A program made the translations under genes and the position numbers. DNA of 64,000 bases from Saccharibacillus deserti (GTDB lineage Bacteria > Bacillota > Bacilli > Paenibacillales > Paenibacillaceae). The first letter of the stretch is position 1; each line of letters begins with the position of its first letter. Location of the stretch: NCBI RefSeq assembly GCF_013618475.1, contig NZ_JABJVN010000002.1, positions 744,001 through 808,000 of the forward strand, in the 5' to 3' direction. Positions 52,893-63,100 of this stretch are shown one piece after another. The notes beneath the pieces are model-generated. The model was not told the origin of the DNA, did no database searches, and worked only from the letters and a program-made list of their open reading frames with translations.

Positions 52893-54137
52893 ATGGAACA
52901 GCAGCACAGAGTCGTCGTTACCGGTATGGGAGTCGTGACTTCCCTCGGCAAGGACGTGGAAACGTTTTGGAACAGTTTGCTCGCGGGCAAATCGGGTATC
53001 TCGAAAATCGAGAGCTTCGACGTCAGCGAGTATCCGACGCAGATTGCCGCGGAGATTCACGACTTCAATCCCGAAGATTATGTAGAACGCAAGGAAGCGC
53101 GCAAAATGGACCGCTACGTGCAGTTCGCTTATGCGGCTTCTACGCAGGCGCTGGAGAACAGCGGCCTGAAGATCGGCGACACCGTCGAAGCGGAACGGAT
53201 CGGCGTTATCGTCGGTTCCGGTATTGGCGGTCTCGGTACGTGGGAAGACCAGTTTACGACGCTGCTGCAAAAAGGACCTAAACGGGTGAGTCCGTTCTTC
53301 ATCCCGATGATGATCGCGAACATGGGTTCCGGCGACGTATCGATCAAGCTGGGTGCCAAAGGACCGAACACTTCGGTCGTTACGGCCTGTGCGACCGGTA
53401 CGCATTCGATCGGCGATTCGTTCAAGCTGATCGCGCGCGGCGATGCCGATGCGATGATCTGCGGCGGTGCGGAAGCGACGATCCGTCCGACCGGACTTGC
53501 CGGATTCTGCGCGATGCGCGCCATGTCGACCCGCAACGAAGATCCGTCCAAAGCGAGCCGTCCGTTCGACAAAGACCGCGACGGATTCATCATGGGCGAA
53601 GGCGCCGGCGTTTTCGTATTGGAATCGCTGGAACATGCCCAGGCACGCGGCGCGCATATCTACGCGGAAGTGGTTGGCTACGGACTGAGCGCGGATGCGC
53701 ACCATATGACCGACCCGGATCCGGACGGCGCGGCACGCTGCATGAAGATGGCGCTCAAGAGCGCGAATCTGCAGCCGGAAGATCTGGATTACATCAACGC
53801 GCACGGCACTTCGACGCCGGCAGGCGATCTGTCGGAGACGAAGGCCGTCAAGATGGCGCTCGGCGATCACGCTTACAAAGTGGCGGTCAGCTCGACCAAA
53901 TCGATGACCGGGCATCTGCTCGGCGCGGCAGGCGGCGTGGAAGCGGTGATCTGCGCGCTGTCCTTGGACAACCAGATCATGGCGCCAACCATCAATATTG
54001 AAAACCAGGACGAAGCATGCGACCTCGATTACGTGCCGAACACGGCGCGCAAAGCGGATTTAAAGGTTGTCATGTCCAATTCGTTCGGGTTCGGAGGCCA
54101 CAACGCTTCCGTTATTCTCAAAAAATTCGAAGCGTAA
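52893..54137 (+). CDS. fabF: 3-oxoacyl-ACP synthase II
   Basis: The 414-residue condensing enzyme elongates acyl-ACP with malonyl-ACP. The nucleophile Cys is in VTACATGTHSIG, with His in NAHGTSTPAGD and TGHLLGAAGGVEA. It starts at ATG 52893 (MEQQHRVVVTGMG) with GAGGTGA; an upstream ATG at 52851 is out of place for the family. In B. subtilis fabF is next to fabH elsewhere; here it closes the FAS operon. Confidence 0.95.
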   Translation: MEQQHRVVVTGMGVVTSLGKDVETFWNSLLAGKSGISKIESFDVSEYPTQIAAEIHDFNPEDYVERKEARKMDRYVQFAYAASTQALENSGLKIGDTVEAERIGVIVGSGIGGLGTWEDQFTTLLQKGPKRVSPFFIPMMIANMGSGDVSIKLGAKGPNTSVVTACATGTHSIGDSFKLIARGDADAMICGGAEATIRPTGLAGFCAMRAMSTRNEDPSKASRPFDKDRDGFIMGEGAGVFVLESLEHAQARGAHIYAEVVGYGLSADAHHMTDPDPDGAARCMKMALKSANLQPEDLDYINAHGTSTPAGDLSETKAVKMALGDHAYKVAVSSTKSMTGHLLGAAGGVEAVICALSLDNQIMAPTINIENQDEACDLDYVPNTARKADLKVVMSNSFGFGGHNASVILKKFEA

Positions 54138-54149
54138 GGAGCCGGGACG

Positions 54150-54839
54150 TTGAGCGGAGATCTGAAACAACTGCAGCAGAAACTAGGAGTCCAGTTTGCG
54201 GATAAGCCTCTGCTTAAACAAGCTTTCACGCATGCGTCGTATGTGAACGAACACCGGTTCAGTCAGCATCATGACAATGAGCGGCTCGAATTTTTGGGCG
54301 ACGCGGTACTCGAGCTGACGGTATCGGAATTTCTCTACAATCGTTTCCCTGGCCGGCCCGAAGGCGAACTGACCAAGCTGCGCGCGGCGATCGTATGTGA
54401 ACCTTCGCTGGTCAAGTTCGCGGAAGCACTGAATTTCGGCGCTTATGTACTGCTTGGCAAGGGAGAAGAATTGACGGGCGGCCGCAGCCGTCCGGCGCTG
54501 CTCGCGGACGTGTTCGAATCGTTCGTGGGCGCGCTTTACCTCGATCAGGGCCTGGAGGAGGTTCGGGGGTTCCTCGACCGTTACGTATTCCCGCAGGTGG
54601 CCTGGGACGGCAAGCTGCAGATGAGCGATTTCAAAACAGAGCTTCAGGAACTGACCCAGCATCACAATCTCGGCGTGCTTGAATACCGGATTGTCGAAGA
54701 GCGCGGTCCGGCACACGAACGCGAGTTTGTGTCGGAAGTGTATATGGGCGAACGCAGTTTGGGTCGCGGAAACGGACGTTCCAAAAAGGAAGCCGAGCAG
54801 CAGGCCGCGGCTGCGGCGCTGGAAACGCTGAAACTGTAG
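54150..54839 (+). CDS. rnc: Ribonuclease III
   Basis: The 229-residue double-strand RNase has the signature [14 protein letters not shown], the second metal site [15 protein letters not shown], and a C-terminal dsRNA-binding domain ([29 protein letters not shown]). It processes rRNA and mRNA. The start is TTG 54150 behind AAGGAGCC. A terminator follows, separating it from smc, though rnc-smc order is conserved. Confidence 0.95.
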   Translation: MSGDLKQLQQKLGVQFADKPLLKQAFTHASYVNEHRFSQHHDNERLEFLGDAVLELTVSEFLYNRFPGRPEGELTKLRAAIVCEPSLVKFAEALNFGAYVLLGKGEELTGGRSRPALLADVFESFVGALYLDQGLEEVRGFLDRYVFPQVAWDGKLQMSDFKTELQELTQHHNLGVLEYRIVEERGPAHEREFVSEVYMGERSLGRGNGRSKKEAEQQAAAAALETLKL

Positions 54840-54845
54840 CTACAA

Positions 54846-54922
54846 AAAAAGAGCAAAGAGCGGCCGCAAGCTTCACAACGGGATGTCCGAATCTGCCCGT
54901 GCCGCTTTTTGCTCTTTTTCGT
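54846..54922 (+). terminator. Terminator after rnc
   Basis: Arms AAAAAGAGCAAAgAGCGGC (54846-54864) and GCCGCTTTTTGCTCTTTTT (54901-54919), interrupted by a 36-base loop. Long but strong, with a terminal T run. Confidence 0.7.
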
Positions 54923-54998
54923 TGTAAAAGGAAAAAGCGTTTCCCGCCGATAACAATAGACAGACAGGATCAACAGGAAGGGGAGGTGAGCGACGGTC

Positions 54999-57900
54999 AT
55001 GTATCTGAAACGGATCGAACTCGCCGGATTCAAATCGTTCGCCGACAAAACGGAAATGGAATTCGTCCGCGGCATTACCGCGGTCGTCGGTCCGAACGGA
55101 AGCGGAAAAAGCAATATTTCCGATGGTATCCGCTGGGTATTGGGGGAGCAAAGCGCCAAAAGCCTGCGCGGCGGAAAGATGGAAGATATCATCTTCGCCG
55201 GCAGCGATTCGCGCAAAGCGGTGAATTACGGCGAAGTTTCGCTGACGCTGGACAACGAAGATCAGGTGCTGCCGCTGGATTTTGCCGAGGTAACGGTCAC
55301 GCGGCGCGTTCACCGCAGCGGAGACAGCGAGTATTTGATCAACCGGCAGCCGTGCCGACTGAAAGACATTACGGAACTGTTTATGGATACCGGCATCGGC
55401 AAAGAAGCCTATTCGATCATCGGGCAAGGGCGAATCGAAGAGATTCTCAGTACGCGTTCCGAAGATCGTCGGGGGATTTTTGAAGAAGCGTCGGGTATCG
55501 TCAAATATAAATCGCGCAAGAAAGAAGCCAACCGCAAGCTTGCCGATACCGAGCAGAACCTGCTGCGTATCCACGACCTGGTTACCGAGCTGGAAGACCA
55601 GATCGGACCGCTCAAAGCACAAGCGGAAAAAGCGCGGCGCTACAAAGAGCTCAAGGAAGAACTCCAAGACAAGGAGATCGCTCTTTTCGTTTATCAGATC
55701 GGTGAAATCCACGAAGCCTGGACAGCCGCCTCGGAAAAGCTGGCGGCTTTCGAACGTCAGCGCGAACGGCTGGCGGGAGTGGTTGACGAGCACGACCGTA
55801 CACTCGACAGCGACCGTCAGGTCCTGCGCGCGGTGGAAGACGAGATTGAAGAACTTCAGAACCGCCTTCTGCGCTACAGCGAGCTTTTCGAGAAGTCGGA
55901 AGGTTATGCGCAGCTGCTCGAAGAACGGCGCCGCAATTTGGAACAATCCCGGGAGCAGCTGGCCGAGGCGATCGAGAATGAAGGCGAACGTTTCGACCAG
56001 CGCAAGCAGGAGAGCTTGTTTGTGCAGAACAAACTTAACGCGGCCCGTTTGGAGCTTGAACATCTCCAGACCGAACTGTCGGCCGAACAAGCCAAACTGA
56101 CAGGCGTTACCGAAGGCATCAGCCACGAGCAGGAAGAATCGCTCAAAGGCGATCTGCTCGAGCTCATGAACAAGATGGCGCAGACCCGCAACGAAATCCG
56201 TTATGCCGACCAGCAGAAGGAAGGCGTCATGCGCCGGATGAACCGGGTGAACGAAGAATCCGGCCGCTGGGAGACGGAGAAGAAGCGCCTGGATCAAGAA
56301 CATGCCGAGCGCAAAGCCGCCCTGGACCGGGCAGCGGCCGAAATCGCGGAACTGCGCCGCTCGTACATCGAAGAAAGCGAGAAACTGCATACGCTGCAAA
56401 AAAACGCGGCGGACAGTTCTTCGTCGGCCCGCAAATGGGAGCAGAAACGCGAAGCGCTGGTGTCCCGGCGGGATACCATGCAGGAGATGCAGGAAGATTT
56501 CGAAGGCTTCATGGTCGGGGTCAAAGAAGTGCTGAAAGCTTCGCGCGGCCGTCAGCTCGAAGGCGTGCACGGAGCGGTAGCGGAACTGATTCGCGTGCCG
56601 CAGCAGGTGGAAACGGCGATCGAAACGGCGCTTGGCGCTTCGCTGCAGCATATCGTGATGGAGAACGAAGCGCTGTCGCGCAAAGCGATCGGGTATCTGA
56701 AACAGCGTCAGCTTGGCCGTGCGACTTTCCTGCCGCTGGACGTTATCCGGCCGCGGCATATGTCGGACAGCGACAAACGCGCCGCTGCCGGTGCGCAGGG
56801 TTTTGTCGGGATCGGAGCGGAGCTGGTCGAAGCCGACGAACGGTATGCCGGTATTGTCGGCAGCCTGCTCGGCGGTCTTGTCGTGGCTCAGACGCTTGAA
56901 GATGCCAACGGCATCGCTTCGCGTCTGAATTACCGCTACCGCGTCGTGACGCTCGACGGCGATGTAGTCAATGCCGGCGGCTCCATGACCGGGGGCAGTC
57001 AGAACCGGCGCGGCAGCAGCCTGCTGGGACGCAAACGCGCCTTGGAACAGCTGGAGCGCGAAATTGCGGAAAGCGAACGCGAGATTGCGCGCTTTGTGCG
57101 CGAGGAGCGGGAGAACGGCGCGCTGGCCGTGCAGAGCGAAGAACGCTTGTCGGCACTGCGCGAAAGCGGCGACGCTCTGCGCGCCGACCAGCAGCGTCTG
57201 GACGGCGAGCTGAAACAGACCGAACACGGCCTGCGCCACGTGAACGAACAGTTTGCGCTGCACGGGGAAGAACGCTCGGGGTACCACGAAGAGCTGGAGA
57301 ACGCCGGGCAGAGCCGTCAAAAAGCGGAAGAAAAGCTCAAGGAGCTGGAAGCCGAAGAAGCTGCGGTGCGCCAGTCGATCGCAGCCGCGGAGTTTGCGCG
57401 CAAAGCCGGCGAGTCGGCCAAGGAAGAGCTTCAGGGCAAACTGACCGAACTGCGCGTCCGGGAAAGCCGGCTGATCCAGGAAACGGCTTCGCTCGAAGAA
57501 CGGCAGAGCCGACTTGGCGAAGAAACGGGCACCTTCTCGAACCAACTGGCCGACCGCCGCAAAATGCTGCGCGCCGCGGAAGCGGAGCTGGCCGCAAACC
57601 GCCGGGACGCCGAAGAGCATGTCCGCGAGCTTCGGGAAGCCAAAGAGCTGAAGAGCAGCACGCAGGAACGTCTCGAAGAAAAACGGCTGGACCGCGTGGA
57701 ACGCCAGCGGAAGCTGGAAGAGCGGGAGAACGAGACGCATAAACAGCGCAGCGAGCTCAAAGCCGTTGAAGAACAGATCCGGCATACCGAGATTCAGGCG
57801 GCGCGTCTGGACGTGGAGCTGGAAAATACGCTGCAGAAACTGACCGAAGACTATGCGATCGGATACGAATTGGCCAAGCAGCGCTACGAACTGCCGGAAG

Positions 57901-58568
57901 ATCCGGAAGCGGCACGGCTCGATGTGCGCGAGATCAAACGCAAGATTACGCTGCTCGGCGAAGTCAGCCTGGGTTCGATCGAAGAATATGAGCGGGTCAG
58001 CGAACGCTACGAATTCCTGAGCGAGCAGAAAAACGATCTGATGGAAGCCAAAGCGCAGCTGTATCTGGTGATCCGCGAGATGGACGAAGAAATGTCCAAA
58101 CGCTTCAAAACGACGTTCGATGCGATCCGTCGTCAGTTCGGGACGGTATTCTCCAAGCTGTTCGGCGGAGGCCGGGCCGATCTGGTGCTGCTTGATCCGG
58201 AACACCTGCTGGAAACAGGCATCGATATCGTCGCCCAGCCGCCGGGCAAAAAGCTGCAAAATCTGCAGCTGCTGTCCGGGGGAGAACGGGCGCTGACGGC
58301 GATGGCGCTGCTATTTGCCATTTTGCATGTCAAACCGGTGCCGTTTTGTGTGCTGGACGAAGTGGAAGCGGCGCTCGACGAAGCGAACGTGACGCGGTTT
58401 GCCCAGTATTTGCGCGAGTTTGCGGAGCAGACGCAGTTTATCGTCGTCACCCATCGCAAAGGTACCATGGAGGAAGCGGACGTGCTGTACGGCGTCACGA
58501 TGGAAGAAGGCGGCGTATCCAAGCTGGTCTCGGTCCGTTTGGAAGACGAAGAAGTCGGCATCGCTTAG
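54999..58568 (+). CDS. smc: Chromosome segregation ATPase SMC
   Basis: The 1189-residue condensin subunit has Walker A GPNGSGKSNISDG at the N-terminus, two long coiled-coil arms flanking a hinge (about 510-680, with GFVGIGAELVEADERYAG), and C-terminal signature LSGGERALTAMALLFA plus Walker B VLDEVEAALDEANV. ATG 54999 follows AAGGGGAGGTGA. The large minus-strand open frames opposite it are composition artefacts. Partners ScpA and ScpB are not in this window. Confidence 0.97.
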   Translation: MYLKRIELAGFKSFADKTEMEFVRGITAVVGPNGSGKSNISDGIRWVLGEQSAKSLRGGKMEDIIFAGSDSRKAVNYGEVSLTLDNEDQVLPLDFAEVTVTRRVHRSGDSEYLINRQPCRLKDITELFMDTGIGKEAYSIIGQGRIEEILSTRSEDRRGIFEEASGIVKYKSRKKEANRKLADTEQNLLRIHDLVTELEDQIGPLKAQAEKARRYKELKEELQDKEIALFVYQIGEIHEAWTAASEKLAAFERQRERLAGVVDEHDRTLDSDRQVLRAVEDEIEELQNRLLRYSELFEKSEGYAQLLEERRRNLEQSREQLAEAIENEGERFDQRKQESLFVQNKLNAARLELEHLQTELSAEQAKLTGVTEGISHEQEESLKGDLLELMNKMAQTRNEIRYADQQKEGVMRRMNRVNEESGRWETEKKRLDQEHAERKAALDRAAAEIAELRRSYIEESEKLHTLQKNAADSSSSARKWEQKREALVSRRDTMQEMQEDFEGFMVGVKEVLKASRGRQLEGVHGAVAELIRVPQQVETAIETALGASLQHIVMENEALSRKAIGYLKQRQLGRATFLPLDVIRPRHMSDSDKRAAAGAQGFVGIGAELVEADERYAGIVGSLLGGLVVAQTLEDANGIASRLNYRYRVVTLDGDVVNAGGSMTGGSQNRRGSSLLGRKRALEQLEREIAESEREIARFVREERENGALAVQSEERLSALRESGDALRADQQRLDGELKQTEHGLRHVNEQFALHGEERSGYHEELENAGQSRQKAEEKLKELEAEEAAVRQSIAAAEFARKAGESAKEELQGKLTELRVRESRLIQETASLEERQSRLGEETGTFSNQLADRRKMLRAAEAELAANRRDAEEHVRELREAKELKSSTQERLEEKRLDRVERQRKLEERENETHKQRSELKAVEEQIRHTEIQAARLDVELENTLQKLTEDYAIGYELAKQRYELPEDPEAARLDVREIKRKITLLGEVSLGSIEEYERVSERYEFLSEQKNDLMEAKAQLYLVIREMDEEMSKRFKTTFDAIRRQFGTVFSKLFGGGRADLVLLDPEHLLETGIDIVAQPPGKKLQNLQLLSGGERALTAMALLFAILHVKPVPFCVLDEVEAALDEANVTRFAQYLREFAEQTQFIVVTHRKGTMEEADVLYGVTMEEGGVSKLVSVRLEDEEVGIA

Positions 58569-58628
58569 AGCGGTGCCGTTTGCGGCAAAGACGATAAGGG
58601 GATATCCCGCGACTGGAGGCAATCAAGC

Positions 58629-59642
58629 ATGAGTTTTTTTCGTAAACTGAAAGAAAGCATTGCAGGCAAGACCGATTCGGTGACCAAGCAGTTCAAGGAC
58701 GGTCTGGAGAAAACGCGCAAAGGGTTTGTCGAACGCGTCTCCAGTCTGATGGTCCGTCGGCGCAAGATCGACGAAGAGTTCTACGAAGAACTGGAAGAAA
58801 TTCTGATCGGCGCGGACGTCGGCGTGAATACGGTGATGGAACTGATCGACGATCTTCGCGTCGAAGTCAAAAAGCGCCGCCTGAACGATGCCAGCGAACT
58901 GCGTCCCGTGCTGTCGGAGAAACTGGTCGAGCTGCTCCGCGGCGAAGAAGACAACTCTCTTAACATGAGCGCGGAGGGTCCTACGGTCATTTTGTTTGTC
59001 GGCGTCAACGGCGTAGGCAAGACGACAACGATCGGCAAACTCGCGCACAAATTCAAAAACGAAGGCAAAAAGGTGCTTCTCGCGGCAGGCGATACGTTCC
59101 GTGCCGGCGCGATCGAGCAGCTTGAAGTTTGGGGAACCCGCACGGGCGTCGAAGTCATCAAGCAGAACCCGGGCTCCGATCCGGCTGCGGTCATGTACGA
59201 CGCCGTTCAGGCCGCCAAGCAGCGCCGCGCCGACGTGCTGATCTGCGATACGGCCGGCCGCCTGCAGAACAAAAGCAACCTGATGGACGAGTTGAACAAG
59301 ATTTTCCGCGTGATCCAGCGCGAGATTCCGGGCGCTCCGCATGAAGTGCTTATGGTACTCGACGCGACAACCGGACAGAATGCACTCAGTCAGGCCAAGC
59401 TGTTCGGCGAGAAAAGCGGCGTAACAGGGCTTGTATTGACCAAACTCGACGGCACGGCCAAAGGCGGCATCGTCGTGGCGATCCGTCAGGAATTGAATAT
59501 TCCCGTCAAACTGGTCGGTCTCGGCGAGAAAGTAGACGATCTGCAGGAGTTCGATTCGGAGCAGTTTGTCCACGCGCTGTTTGCCGGCCTGATCGAAGAA
59601 GAACTGGTAGACGAAAACGGAGAGCCGCAGCAGCCGGAATAA
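58629..59642 (+). CDS. ftsY: Signal recognition particle receptor FtsY
   Basis: The 337-residue SRP-receptor GTPase has an N-domain, then G motifs [55 protein letters not shown]. It has only a short N-terminal extension, as usual in Bacillales, with an amphipathic start ([11 protein letters not shown]) for membrane docking. It directly follows smc. Confidence 0.96.
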   Translation: MSFFRKLKESIAGKTDSVTKQFKDGLEKTRKGFVERVSSLMVRRRKIDEEFYEELEEILIGADVGVNTVMELIDDLRVEVKKRRLNDASELRPVLSEKLVELLRGEEDNSLNMSAEGPTVILFVGVNGVGKTTTIGKLAHKFKNEGKKVLLAAGDTFRAGAIEQLEVWGTRTGVEVIKQNPGSDPAAVMYDAVQAAKQRRADVLICDTAGRLQNKSNLMDELNKIFRVIQREIPGAPHEVLMVLDATTGQNALSQAKLFGEKSGVTGLVLTKLDGTAKGGIVVAIRQELNIPVKLVGLGEKVDDLQEFDSEQFVHALFAGLIEEELVDENGEPQQPE

Positions 59643-59831
59643 AGCGGGCATGCCGGGATCAAACCGTGACAAGCCGCCGACAATATCGGATTTTCCGCAG
59701 TTTTCAGGCGCGGCATGCAGAAGCCGAAGTGGAAAACCGCGGCTGGAGCCGTTATAATCGGAATATGATGTTTCTGAAAACAACGCAGCTGCGGTGAAAA
59801 AATTCATTTTTAAAAAAGGAGGAATGTCTAC

Positions 59832-60473
59832 ATGGCCAATACGCATACGTATTCCCGCCGGGAAGAAGTCGCCAACGCCGTTACGCACGGGATCGGAGCC
59901 GCGCTCAGTATTGCCGCCCTGGTTCTGCTGATTGCTTTTGCAGTCGCAAAAGGCAATGCCTGGCACGTGGTAAGCTTTACCATTTATGGGGCTACTATGC
60001 TGCTGCTCTACACAAGCTCGACTCTCGTGCACAGTTTCCGTGAAGGGAAGGCGAAAGACTTCTTCGAGTTCATGGACCATTCCTCCATTTATCTCTATAT
60101 CGCGGGAACGTATACGCCGTTTATGCTGATCGCCGTTCGCGGCACGCTCGGCTGGACAATCTTCGGTCTCGTATGGGGCATCGCAATCGGCGGCGTGGTG
60201 TTCAAAGCCTTTTTCGTGAAAAAGTTCCTGTTCATGTCCACGCTGTTCTATCTGCTGATGGGCTGGCTGATCGTGCTGGCATGGGGAGCGCTGACCCAGG
60301 CGATTCCCGCGGGAGGTATTCATCTGCTCGTCGCAGGCGGCCTGATGTACACCGTGGGTACCGTTTTCTATGTATGGCGCGCTTTTCCGTTCCATCATGC
60401 GATCTGGCATCTGTTCGTATTGACGGGAAGTATCCTGCATTTCTTCTGCATTTTGATGTATCTGCTGCCTTAA
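59832..60473 (+). CDS. trhA: Hemolysin III/TrhA-family membrane protein
   Basis: The 213-residue integral membrane protein has seven hydrophobic helices and the family motifs HGIGAALSIA, FMDHSSIYLYIAGTYTPF and HAIWHLFVLTGSILHFF. PAQR/HlyIII members hold a metal site from such His and Asp residues and affect membrane fluidity or lipid composition. It sits between ftsY and ylxM, an insertion into the otherwise conserved ftsY-ylxM-ffh order. Ribosome site AAGGAGG. Confidence 0.9.
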   Translation: MANTHTYSRREEVANAVTHGIGAALSIAALVLLIAFAVAKGNAWHVVSFTIYGATMLLLYTSSTLVHSFREGKAKDFFEFMDHSSIYLYIAGTYTPFMLIAVRGTLGWTIFGLVWGIAIGGVVFKAFFVKKFLFMSTLFYLLMGWLIVLAWGALTQAIPAGGIHLLVAGGLMYTVGTVFYVWRAFPFHHAIWHLFVLTGSILHFFCILMYLLP

Positions 60474-60529
60474 TTCCTTATTCGGATAAACGGATCATCG
60501 AGGTAGAAAATCGAATTTAAATAATCCTT

Positions 60530-60562
60530 GAAGATGTTAAGCGCAAGCGCTTGACATCTTCT
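60530..60562 (+). terminator. Terminator of trhA, whose stem contains the next promoter's -35
   Basis: GAAGATGTtAAGCGC (60530-60544) pairs with GCGCTTgACATCTTC (60547-60561), one mismatch, then TTTTG. The 3' arm contains TTGACA. Confidence 0.75.
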
Positions 60563-60579
60563 TTTGTTTTCGGTATGAT
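60551..60579 (+). promoter_or_regulatory. SigA promoter of the ylxM-ffh operon
   Basis: TTGACA (60551-60556), 17 bases, TATGAT (60574-60579). The -35 lies inside the terminator's second arm. Confidence 0.75.
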
Positions 60580-60634
60580 AGGGAACGTTGATCAATGTGT
60601 AAAGTGTTTCGCCTTGACGAGAGGAGCATTCCGG

Positions 60635-60991
60635 ATGAGCCAAGACAATCGTCTGGAAAAGACGAATCGAATCAATCTGCTGTTCGCTTTCTACGAGCGA
60701 TTGCTGACGGAGAAACAGCAGACCTTTCTCAAGTATTATTTCCATGACGACTTCTCGCTCGGCGAGATCGCTGCGGAATTCGAAATCAGCCGCCAGGCGG
60801 TGTACGAGCATATCAAGCGGGCGGAACAGACGCTTGAGAATTACGAAGCGAAGCTGGAACTGCTGCAGCGGCACGAGAGCCGAATGCAGTCGATTCGGGA
60901 ACTGGAAGCTTTGTCTTTCGACGACAAGCTGCCGGAAGAAACGCGCCGGACGCTCGGAGTCCTTTCCGAGAAGCTGCAGGCTCTGGAGTAG
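60635..60991 (+). CDS. ylxM: YlxM, HTH protein linked to SRP
   Basis: The 118-residue protein has an N-terminal sigma-like HTH ([37 protein letters not shown]) followed by a coiled C-terminus. YlxM-family proteins precede ffh in Firmicutes and are thought to modulate the SRP pathway. ATG 60635 with GAGAGGAG was preferred over the upstream frame opening at 60551, which covers the promoter. Confidence 0.93.
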   Translation: MSQDNRLEKTNRINLLFAFYERLLTEKQQTFLKYYFHDDFSLGEIAAEFEISRQAVYEHIKRAEQTLENYEAKLELLQRHESRMQSIRELEALSFDDKLPEETRRTLGVLSEKLQALE

Positions 60992-61077
60992 CGGAGCAAG
61001 CACAATCCCGCGAATTCGATAAATGAATGCCTTTCGATATATAATAGTAGAGAAGTGATCGAAACGGGGGTGAACCT

Positions 61078-62457
61078 ATGGCATTTGAAGGATTGACAAC
61101 AAGGCTGCAGAACGTTTTCGGCAAACTTCGGGGCAAAGGCAAAGTATCCGAAGAAGACGTCAACGATGCGATGCGCGAAGTGCGTCTGGCTCTGCTGGAG
61201 GCGGACGTCAACTTCAAGGTCGTCAAGGACTTCATCGGCAAAGTAAAAGAAAAAGCACTCGGCAAGGAAGTCACCGAGAGCTTTACGCCGGGCATGGTCA
61301 TCATCGATATCGTCAACAAAGAACTGACGGATCTGATGGGCGGCACACAGTCCAAACTGAACAAAAATACCCGGCCGCCAACTGTTATCATGATGGCCGG
61401 TTTGCAGGGCGCCGGTAAAACGACGACGACCGGCAAGCTTGCGAAAATGCTGCAGAAGCAGGGAAGCCGGCCGTTGATGGTCGCAGGCGATATTTACCGC
61501 CCTGCGGCGATCAAACAGCTTCAGGTGCTCGGCGAGCAGCTGAACGTTCCGGTCTTCTCGCTGGGCGACCAGGTCAGTCCGGTCGAGATCGCCCGCAAGG
61601 GCCTGCAGGAAGCCAAAGACAAAGGCCATGACTACGTGATCATCGATACGGCAGGCCGCCTGCATATCGATGAAGACCTCATGAACGAGCTGAAGCAGAT
61701 CCATACGGAGACGAAGCCGGACGAAGTGCTGCTGGTCGTGGATGCCATGACCGGTCAGGATGCCGTCAACGTCGCCCAGAGCTTCAACGAACAGCTGTCA
61801 TTGACCGGAGTCGTGCTGACCAAGCTCGACGGCGATACACGCGGCGGTGCCGCATTGTCCGTCAAAGCGGTGACCGGCTGTCCGATCAAGTTTATCTCGC
61901 TCGGCGAGAAACTGGACGCGCTCGAGCCGTTCCATCCGGAGCGGATGGCTTCGCGGATTCTCGGGATGGGCGACATGCTGTCGCTGATCGAGAAAGCGCA
62001 GGCCGGAATCGACGAGAACAAGGCGAAGGAAATGGAGCGCAAAATGCGCAACGCGGAATTCACCTTCGACGATTTCCTCGAGCAGATGGAGCAGGTCAAG
62101 CAGCTTGGCCCGCTGGATCAGATCATGGATATGATCCCGGGAATGAACAAGATGAAACAGAAGACCGACCTCAAAGTCGATGACAAGCAGGTCGGCCGGA
62201 TCGAAGCGATCGTGCACTCGATGACGAGCGTGGAGAAACAGACGCCGGACATCATCAACTACAGCCGTCGCAAGCGGATTGCGGCAGGCAGCGGAACCTC
62301 GCTTGCCGAAGTCAACCGCTTGATCAAGCAGTTCGACGAGATGAAGAAGATGATGAAGCAGCTCTCGGGGATGATGGATCCTAAGGGCGGCGGTAAGAAC
62401 AAAGCAATGAAACAGATGCAAAAGATGGGTAAGGGCATGCGTTTCCCGTTCCGTTAA
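61078..62457 (+). CDS. ffh: Signal recognition particle protein Ffh
   Basis: The 459-residue GTPase has N and G domains (GLQGAGKTTTTGKLA, DIYRPAAIKQL, DTAGRLHIDEDLM, TKLDGDTRGG) and a Met-rich C-terminal M domain (MDMIPGMNKMKQ, MKKMMKQLSGMMD) that binds SRP RNA and signal peptides. It delivers nascent membrane proteins to FtsY, encoded nearby. A -10 TATAAT at 61040-61045 may provide an extra promoter. Confidence 0.97.
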   Translation: MAFEGLTTRLQNVFGKLRGKGKVSEEDVNDAMREVRLALLEADVNFKVVKDFIGKVKEKALGKEVTESFTPGMVIIDIVNKELTDLMGGTQSKLNKNTRPPTVIMMAGLQGAGKTTTTGKLAKMLQKQGSRPLMVAGDIYRPAAIKQLQVLGEQLNVPVFSLGDQVSPVEIARKGLQEAKDKGHDYVIIDTAGRLHIDEDLMNELKQIHTETKPDEVLLVVDAMTGQDAVNVAQSFNEQLSLTGVVLTKLDGDTRGGAALSVKAVTGCPIKFISLGEKLDALEPFHPERMASRILGMGDMLSLIEKAQAGIDENKAKEMERKMRNAEFTFDDFLEQMEQVKQLGPLDQIMDMIPGMNKMKQKTDLKVDDKQVGRIEAIVHSMTSVEKQTPDIINYSRRKRIAAGSGTSLAEVNRLIKQFDEMKKMMKQLSGMMDPKGGGKNKAMKQMQKMGKGMRFPFR

Positions 62458-62521
62458 GCCGGAAGTGAAGCGATTAGCATAAAGCCTTAAAGCAGTTTAT
62501 TTCTTGAAGGAGGTGATTTTC

Positions 62522-62794
62522 GTGGCAACTCGCATTCGTCTGAAGCGTATGGGCGCTCATAAAGCTCCTTTCTATCGTATCGTGGTATCGGATTCCCGTT
62601 CCCCGCGTGATGGACGCTTTATCGAGGAGATTGGTTACTACAACCCGGTCGCAGAACCGCAAGTAGTAAGCATCAACGAAGAAAAAGCATTGGCATGGCT
62701 GCAAACCGGCGCGCAAGCGTCCGATACCGTTCGCAACCTGCTGAGCAAAGCCGGAATCATGAAGAAATTCCATGAATCCAAACTGCAAAAATAA
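62522..62794 (+). CDS. rpsP: 30S ribosomal protein S16
   Basis: The 90-residue protein is [20 protein letters not shown] with [19 protein letters not shown], the S16 signature. It starts at GTG 62522 behind AAGGAGGTG. It is followed closely by khpA. Confidence 0.96.
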   Translation: MATRIRLKRMGAHKAPFYRIVVSDSRSPRDGRFIEEIGYYNPVAEPQVVSINEEKALAWLQTGAQASDTVRNLLSKAGIMKKFHESKLQK

Positions 62795-62817
62795 GACAGT
62801 GACGCGGAGGGGTTGAC

Positions 62818-63048
62818 GTGGAACAGTTAGTAGCGGTTATCGCAAAAGCTCTGGTCGATCATCCGGAAGATGTTGCAGTCCGTACCGTAGAGAAAGAGTC
62901 CTTGGTCGTATACGAACTTTCCGTGCATCCCGATGACGTAGGCAAGATCATCGGGAAGCAGGGGCGGATCGCCAAGGCGCTGCGTACGGTTGTAGCATCG
63001 GCAGCAGTCAAACTGGACAAGCGGGTAACCGTGGATATCCAGTCTTAA
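62818..63048 (+). CDS. khpA: KH-domain RNA-binding protein KhpA
   Basis: The 76-residue single KH domain carries the GxxG loop in IIGKQGRIAKALRTVV. It binds RNA with partner KhpB and influences cell division and small-RNA effects in Firmicutes. Starts at GTG 62818 behind GGAGGGG. Usual place between rpsP and rimM. Confidence 0.94.
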   Translation: MEQLVAVIAKALVDHPEDVAVRTVEKESLVVYELSVHPDDVGKIIGKQGRIAKALRTVVASAAVKLDKRVTVDIQS

Positions 63049-63100
63049 AGGGGGAGTTCGGTACGGCAGCGTATCCGAAGCCTCTCCGGTCTTAAAGATA

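Noticed and set aside
54873-58259. Open frame of 1128 codons on the minus strand
   Set aside because: It lies opposite smc; GC-rich codon bias keeps the antisense open. Its protein lacks recognisable domains and no ribosome site leads it.
61040-61045. Separate ffh promoter with -10 TATAAT
   Set aside because: The -35 is unclear; the ylxM promoter suffices, so I did not list it as a feature.
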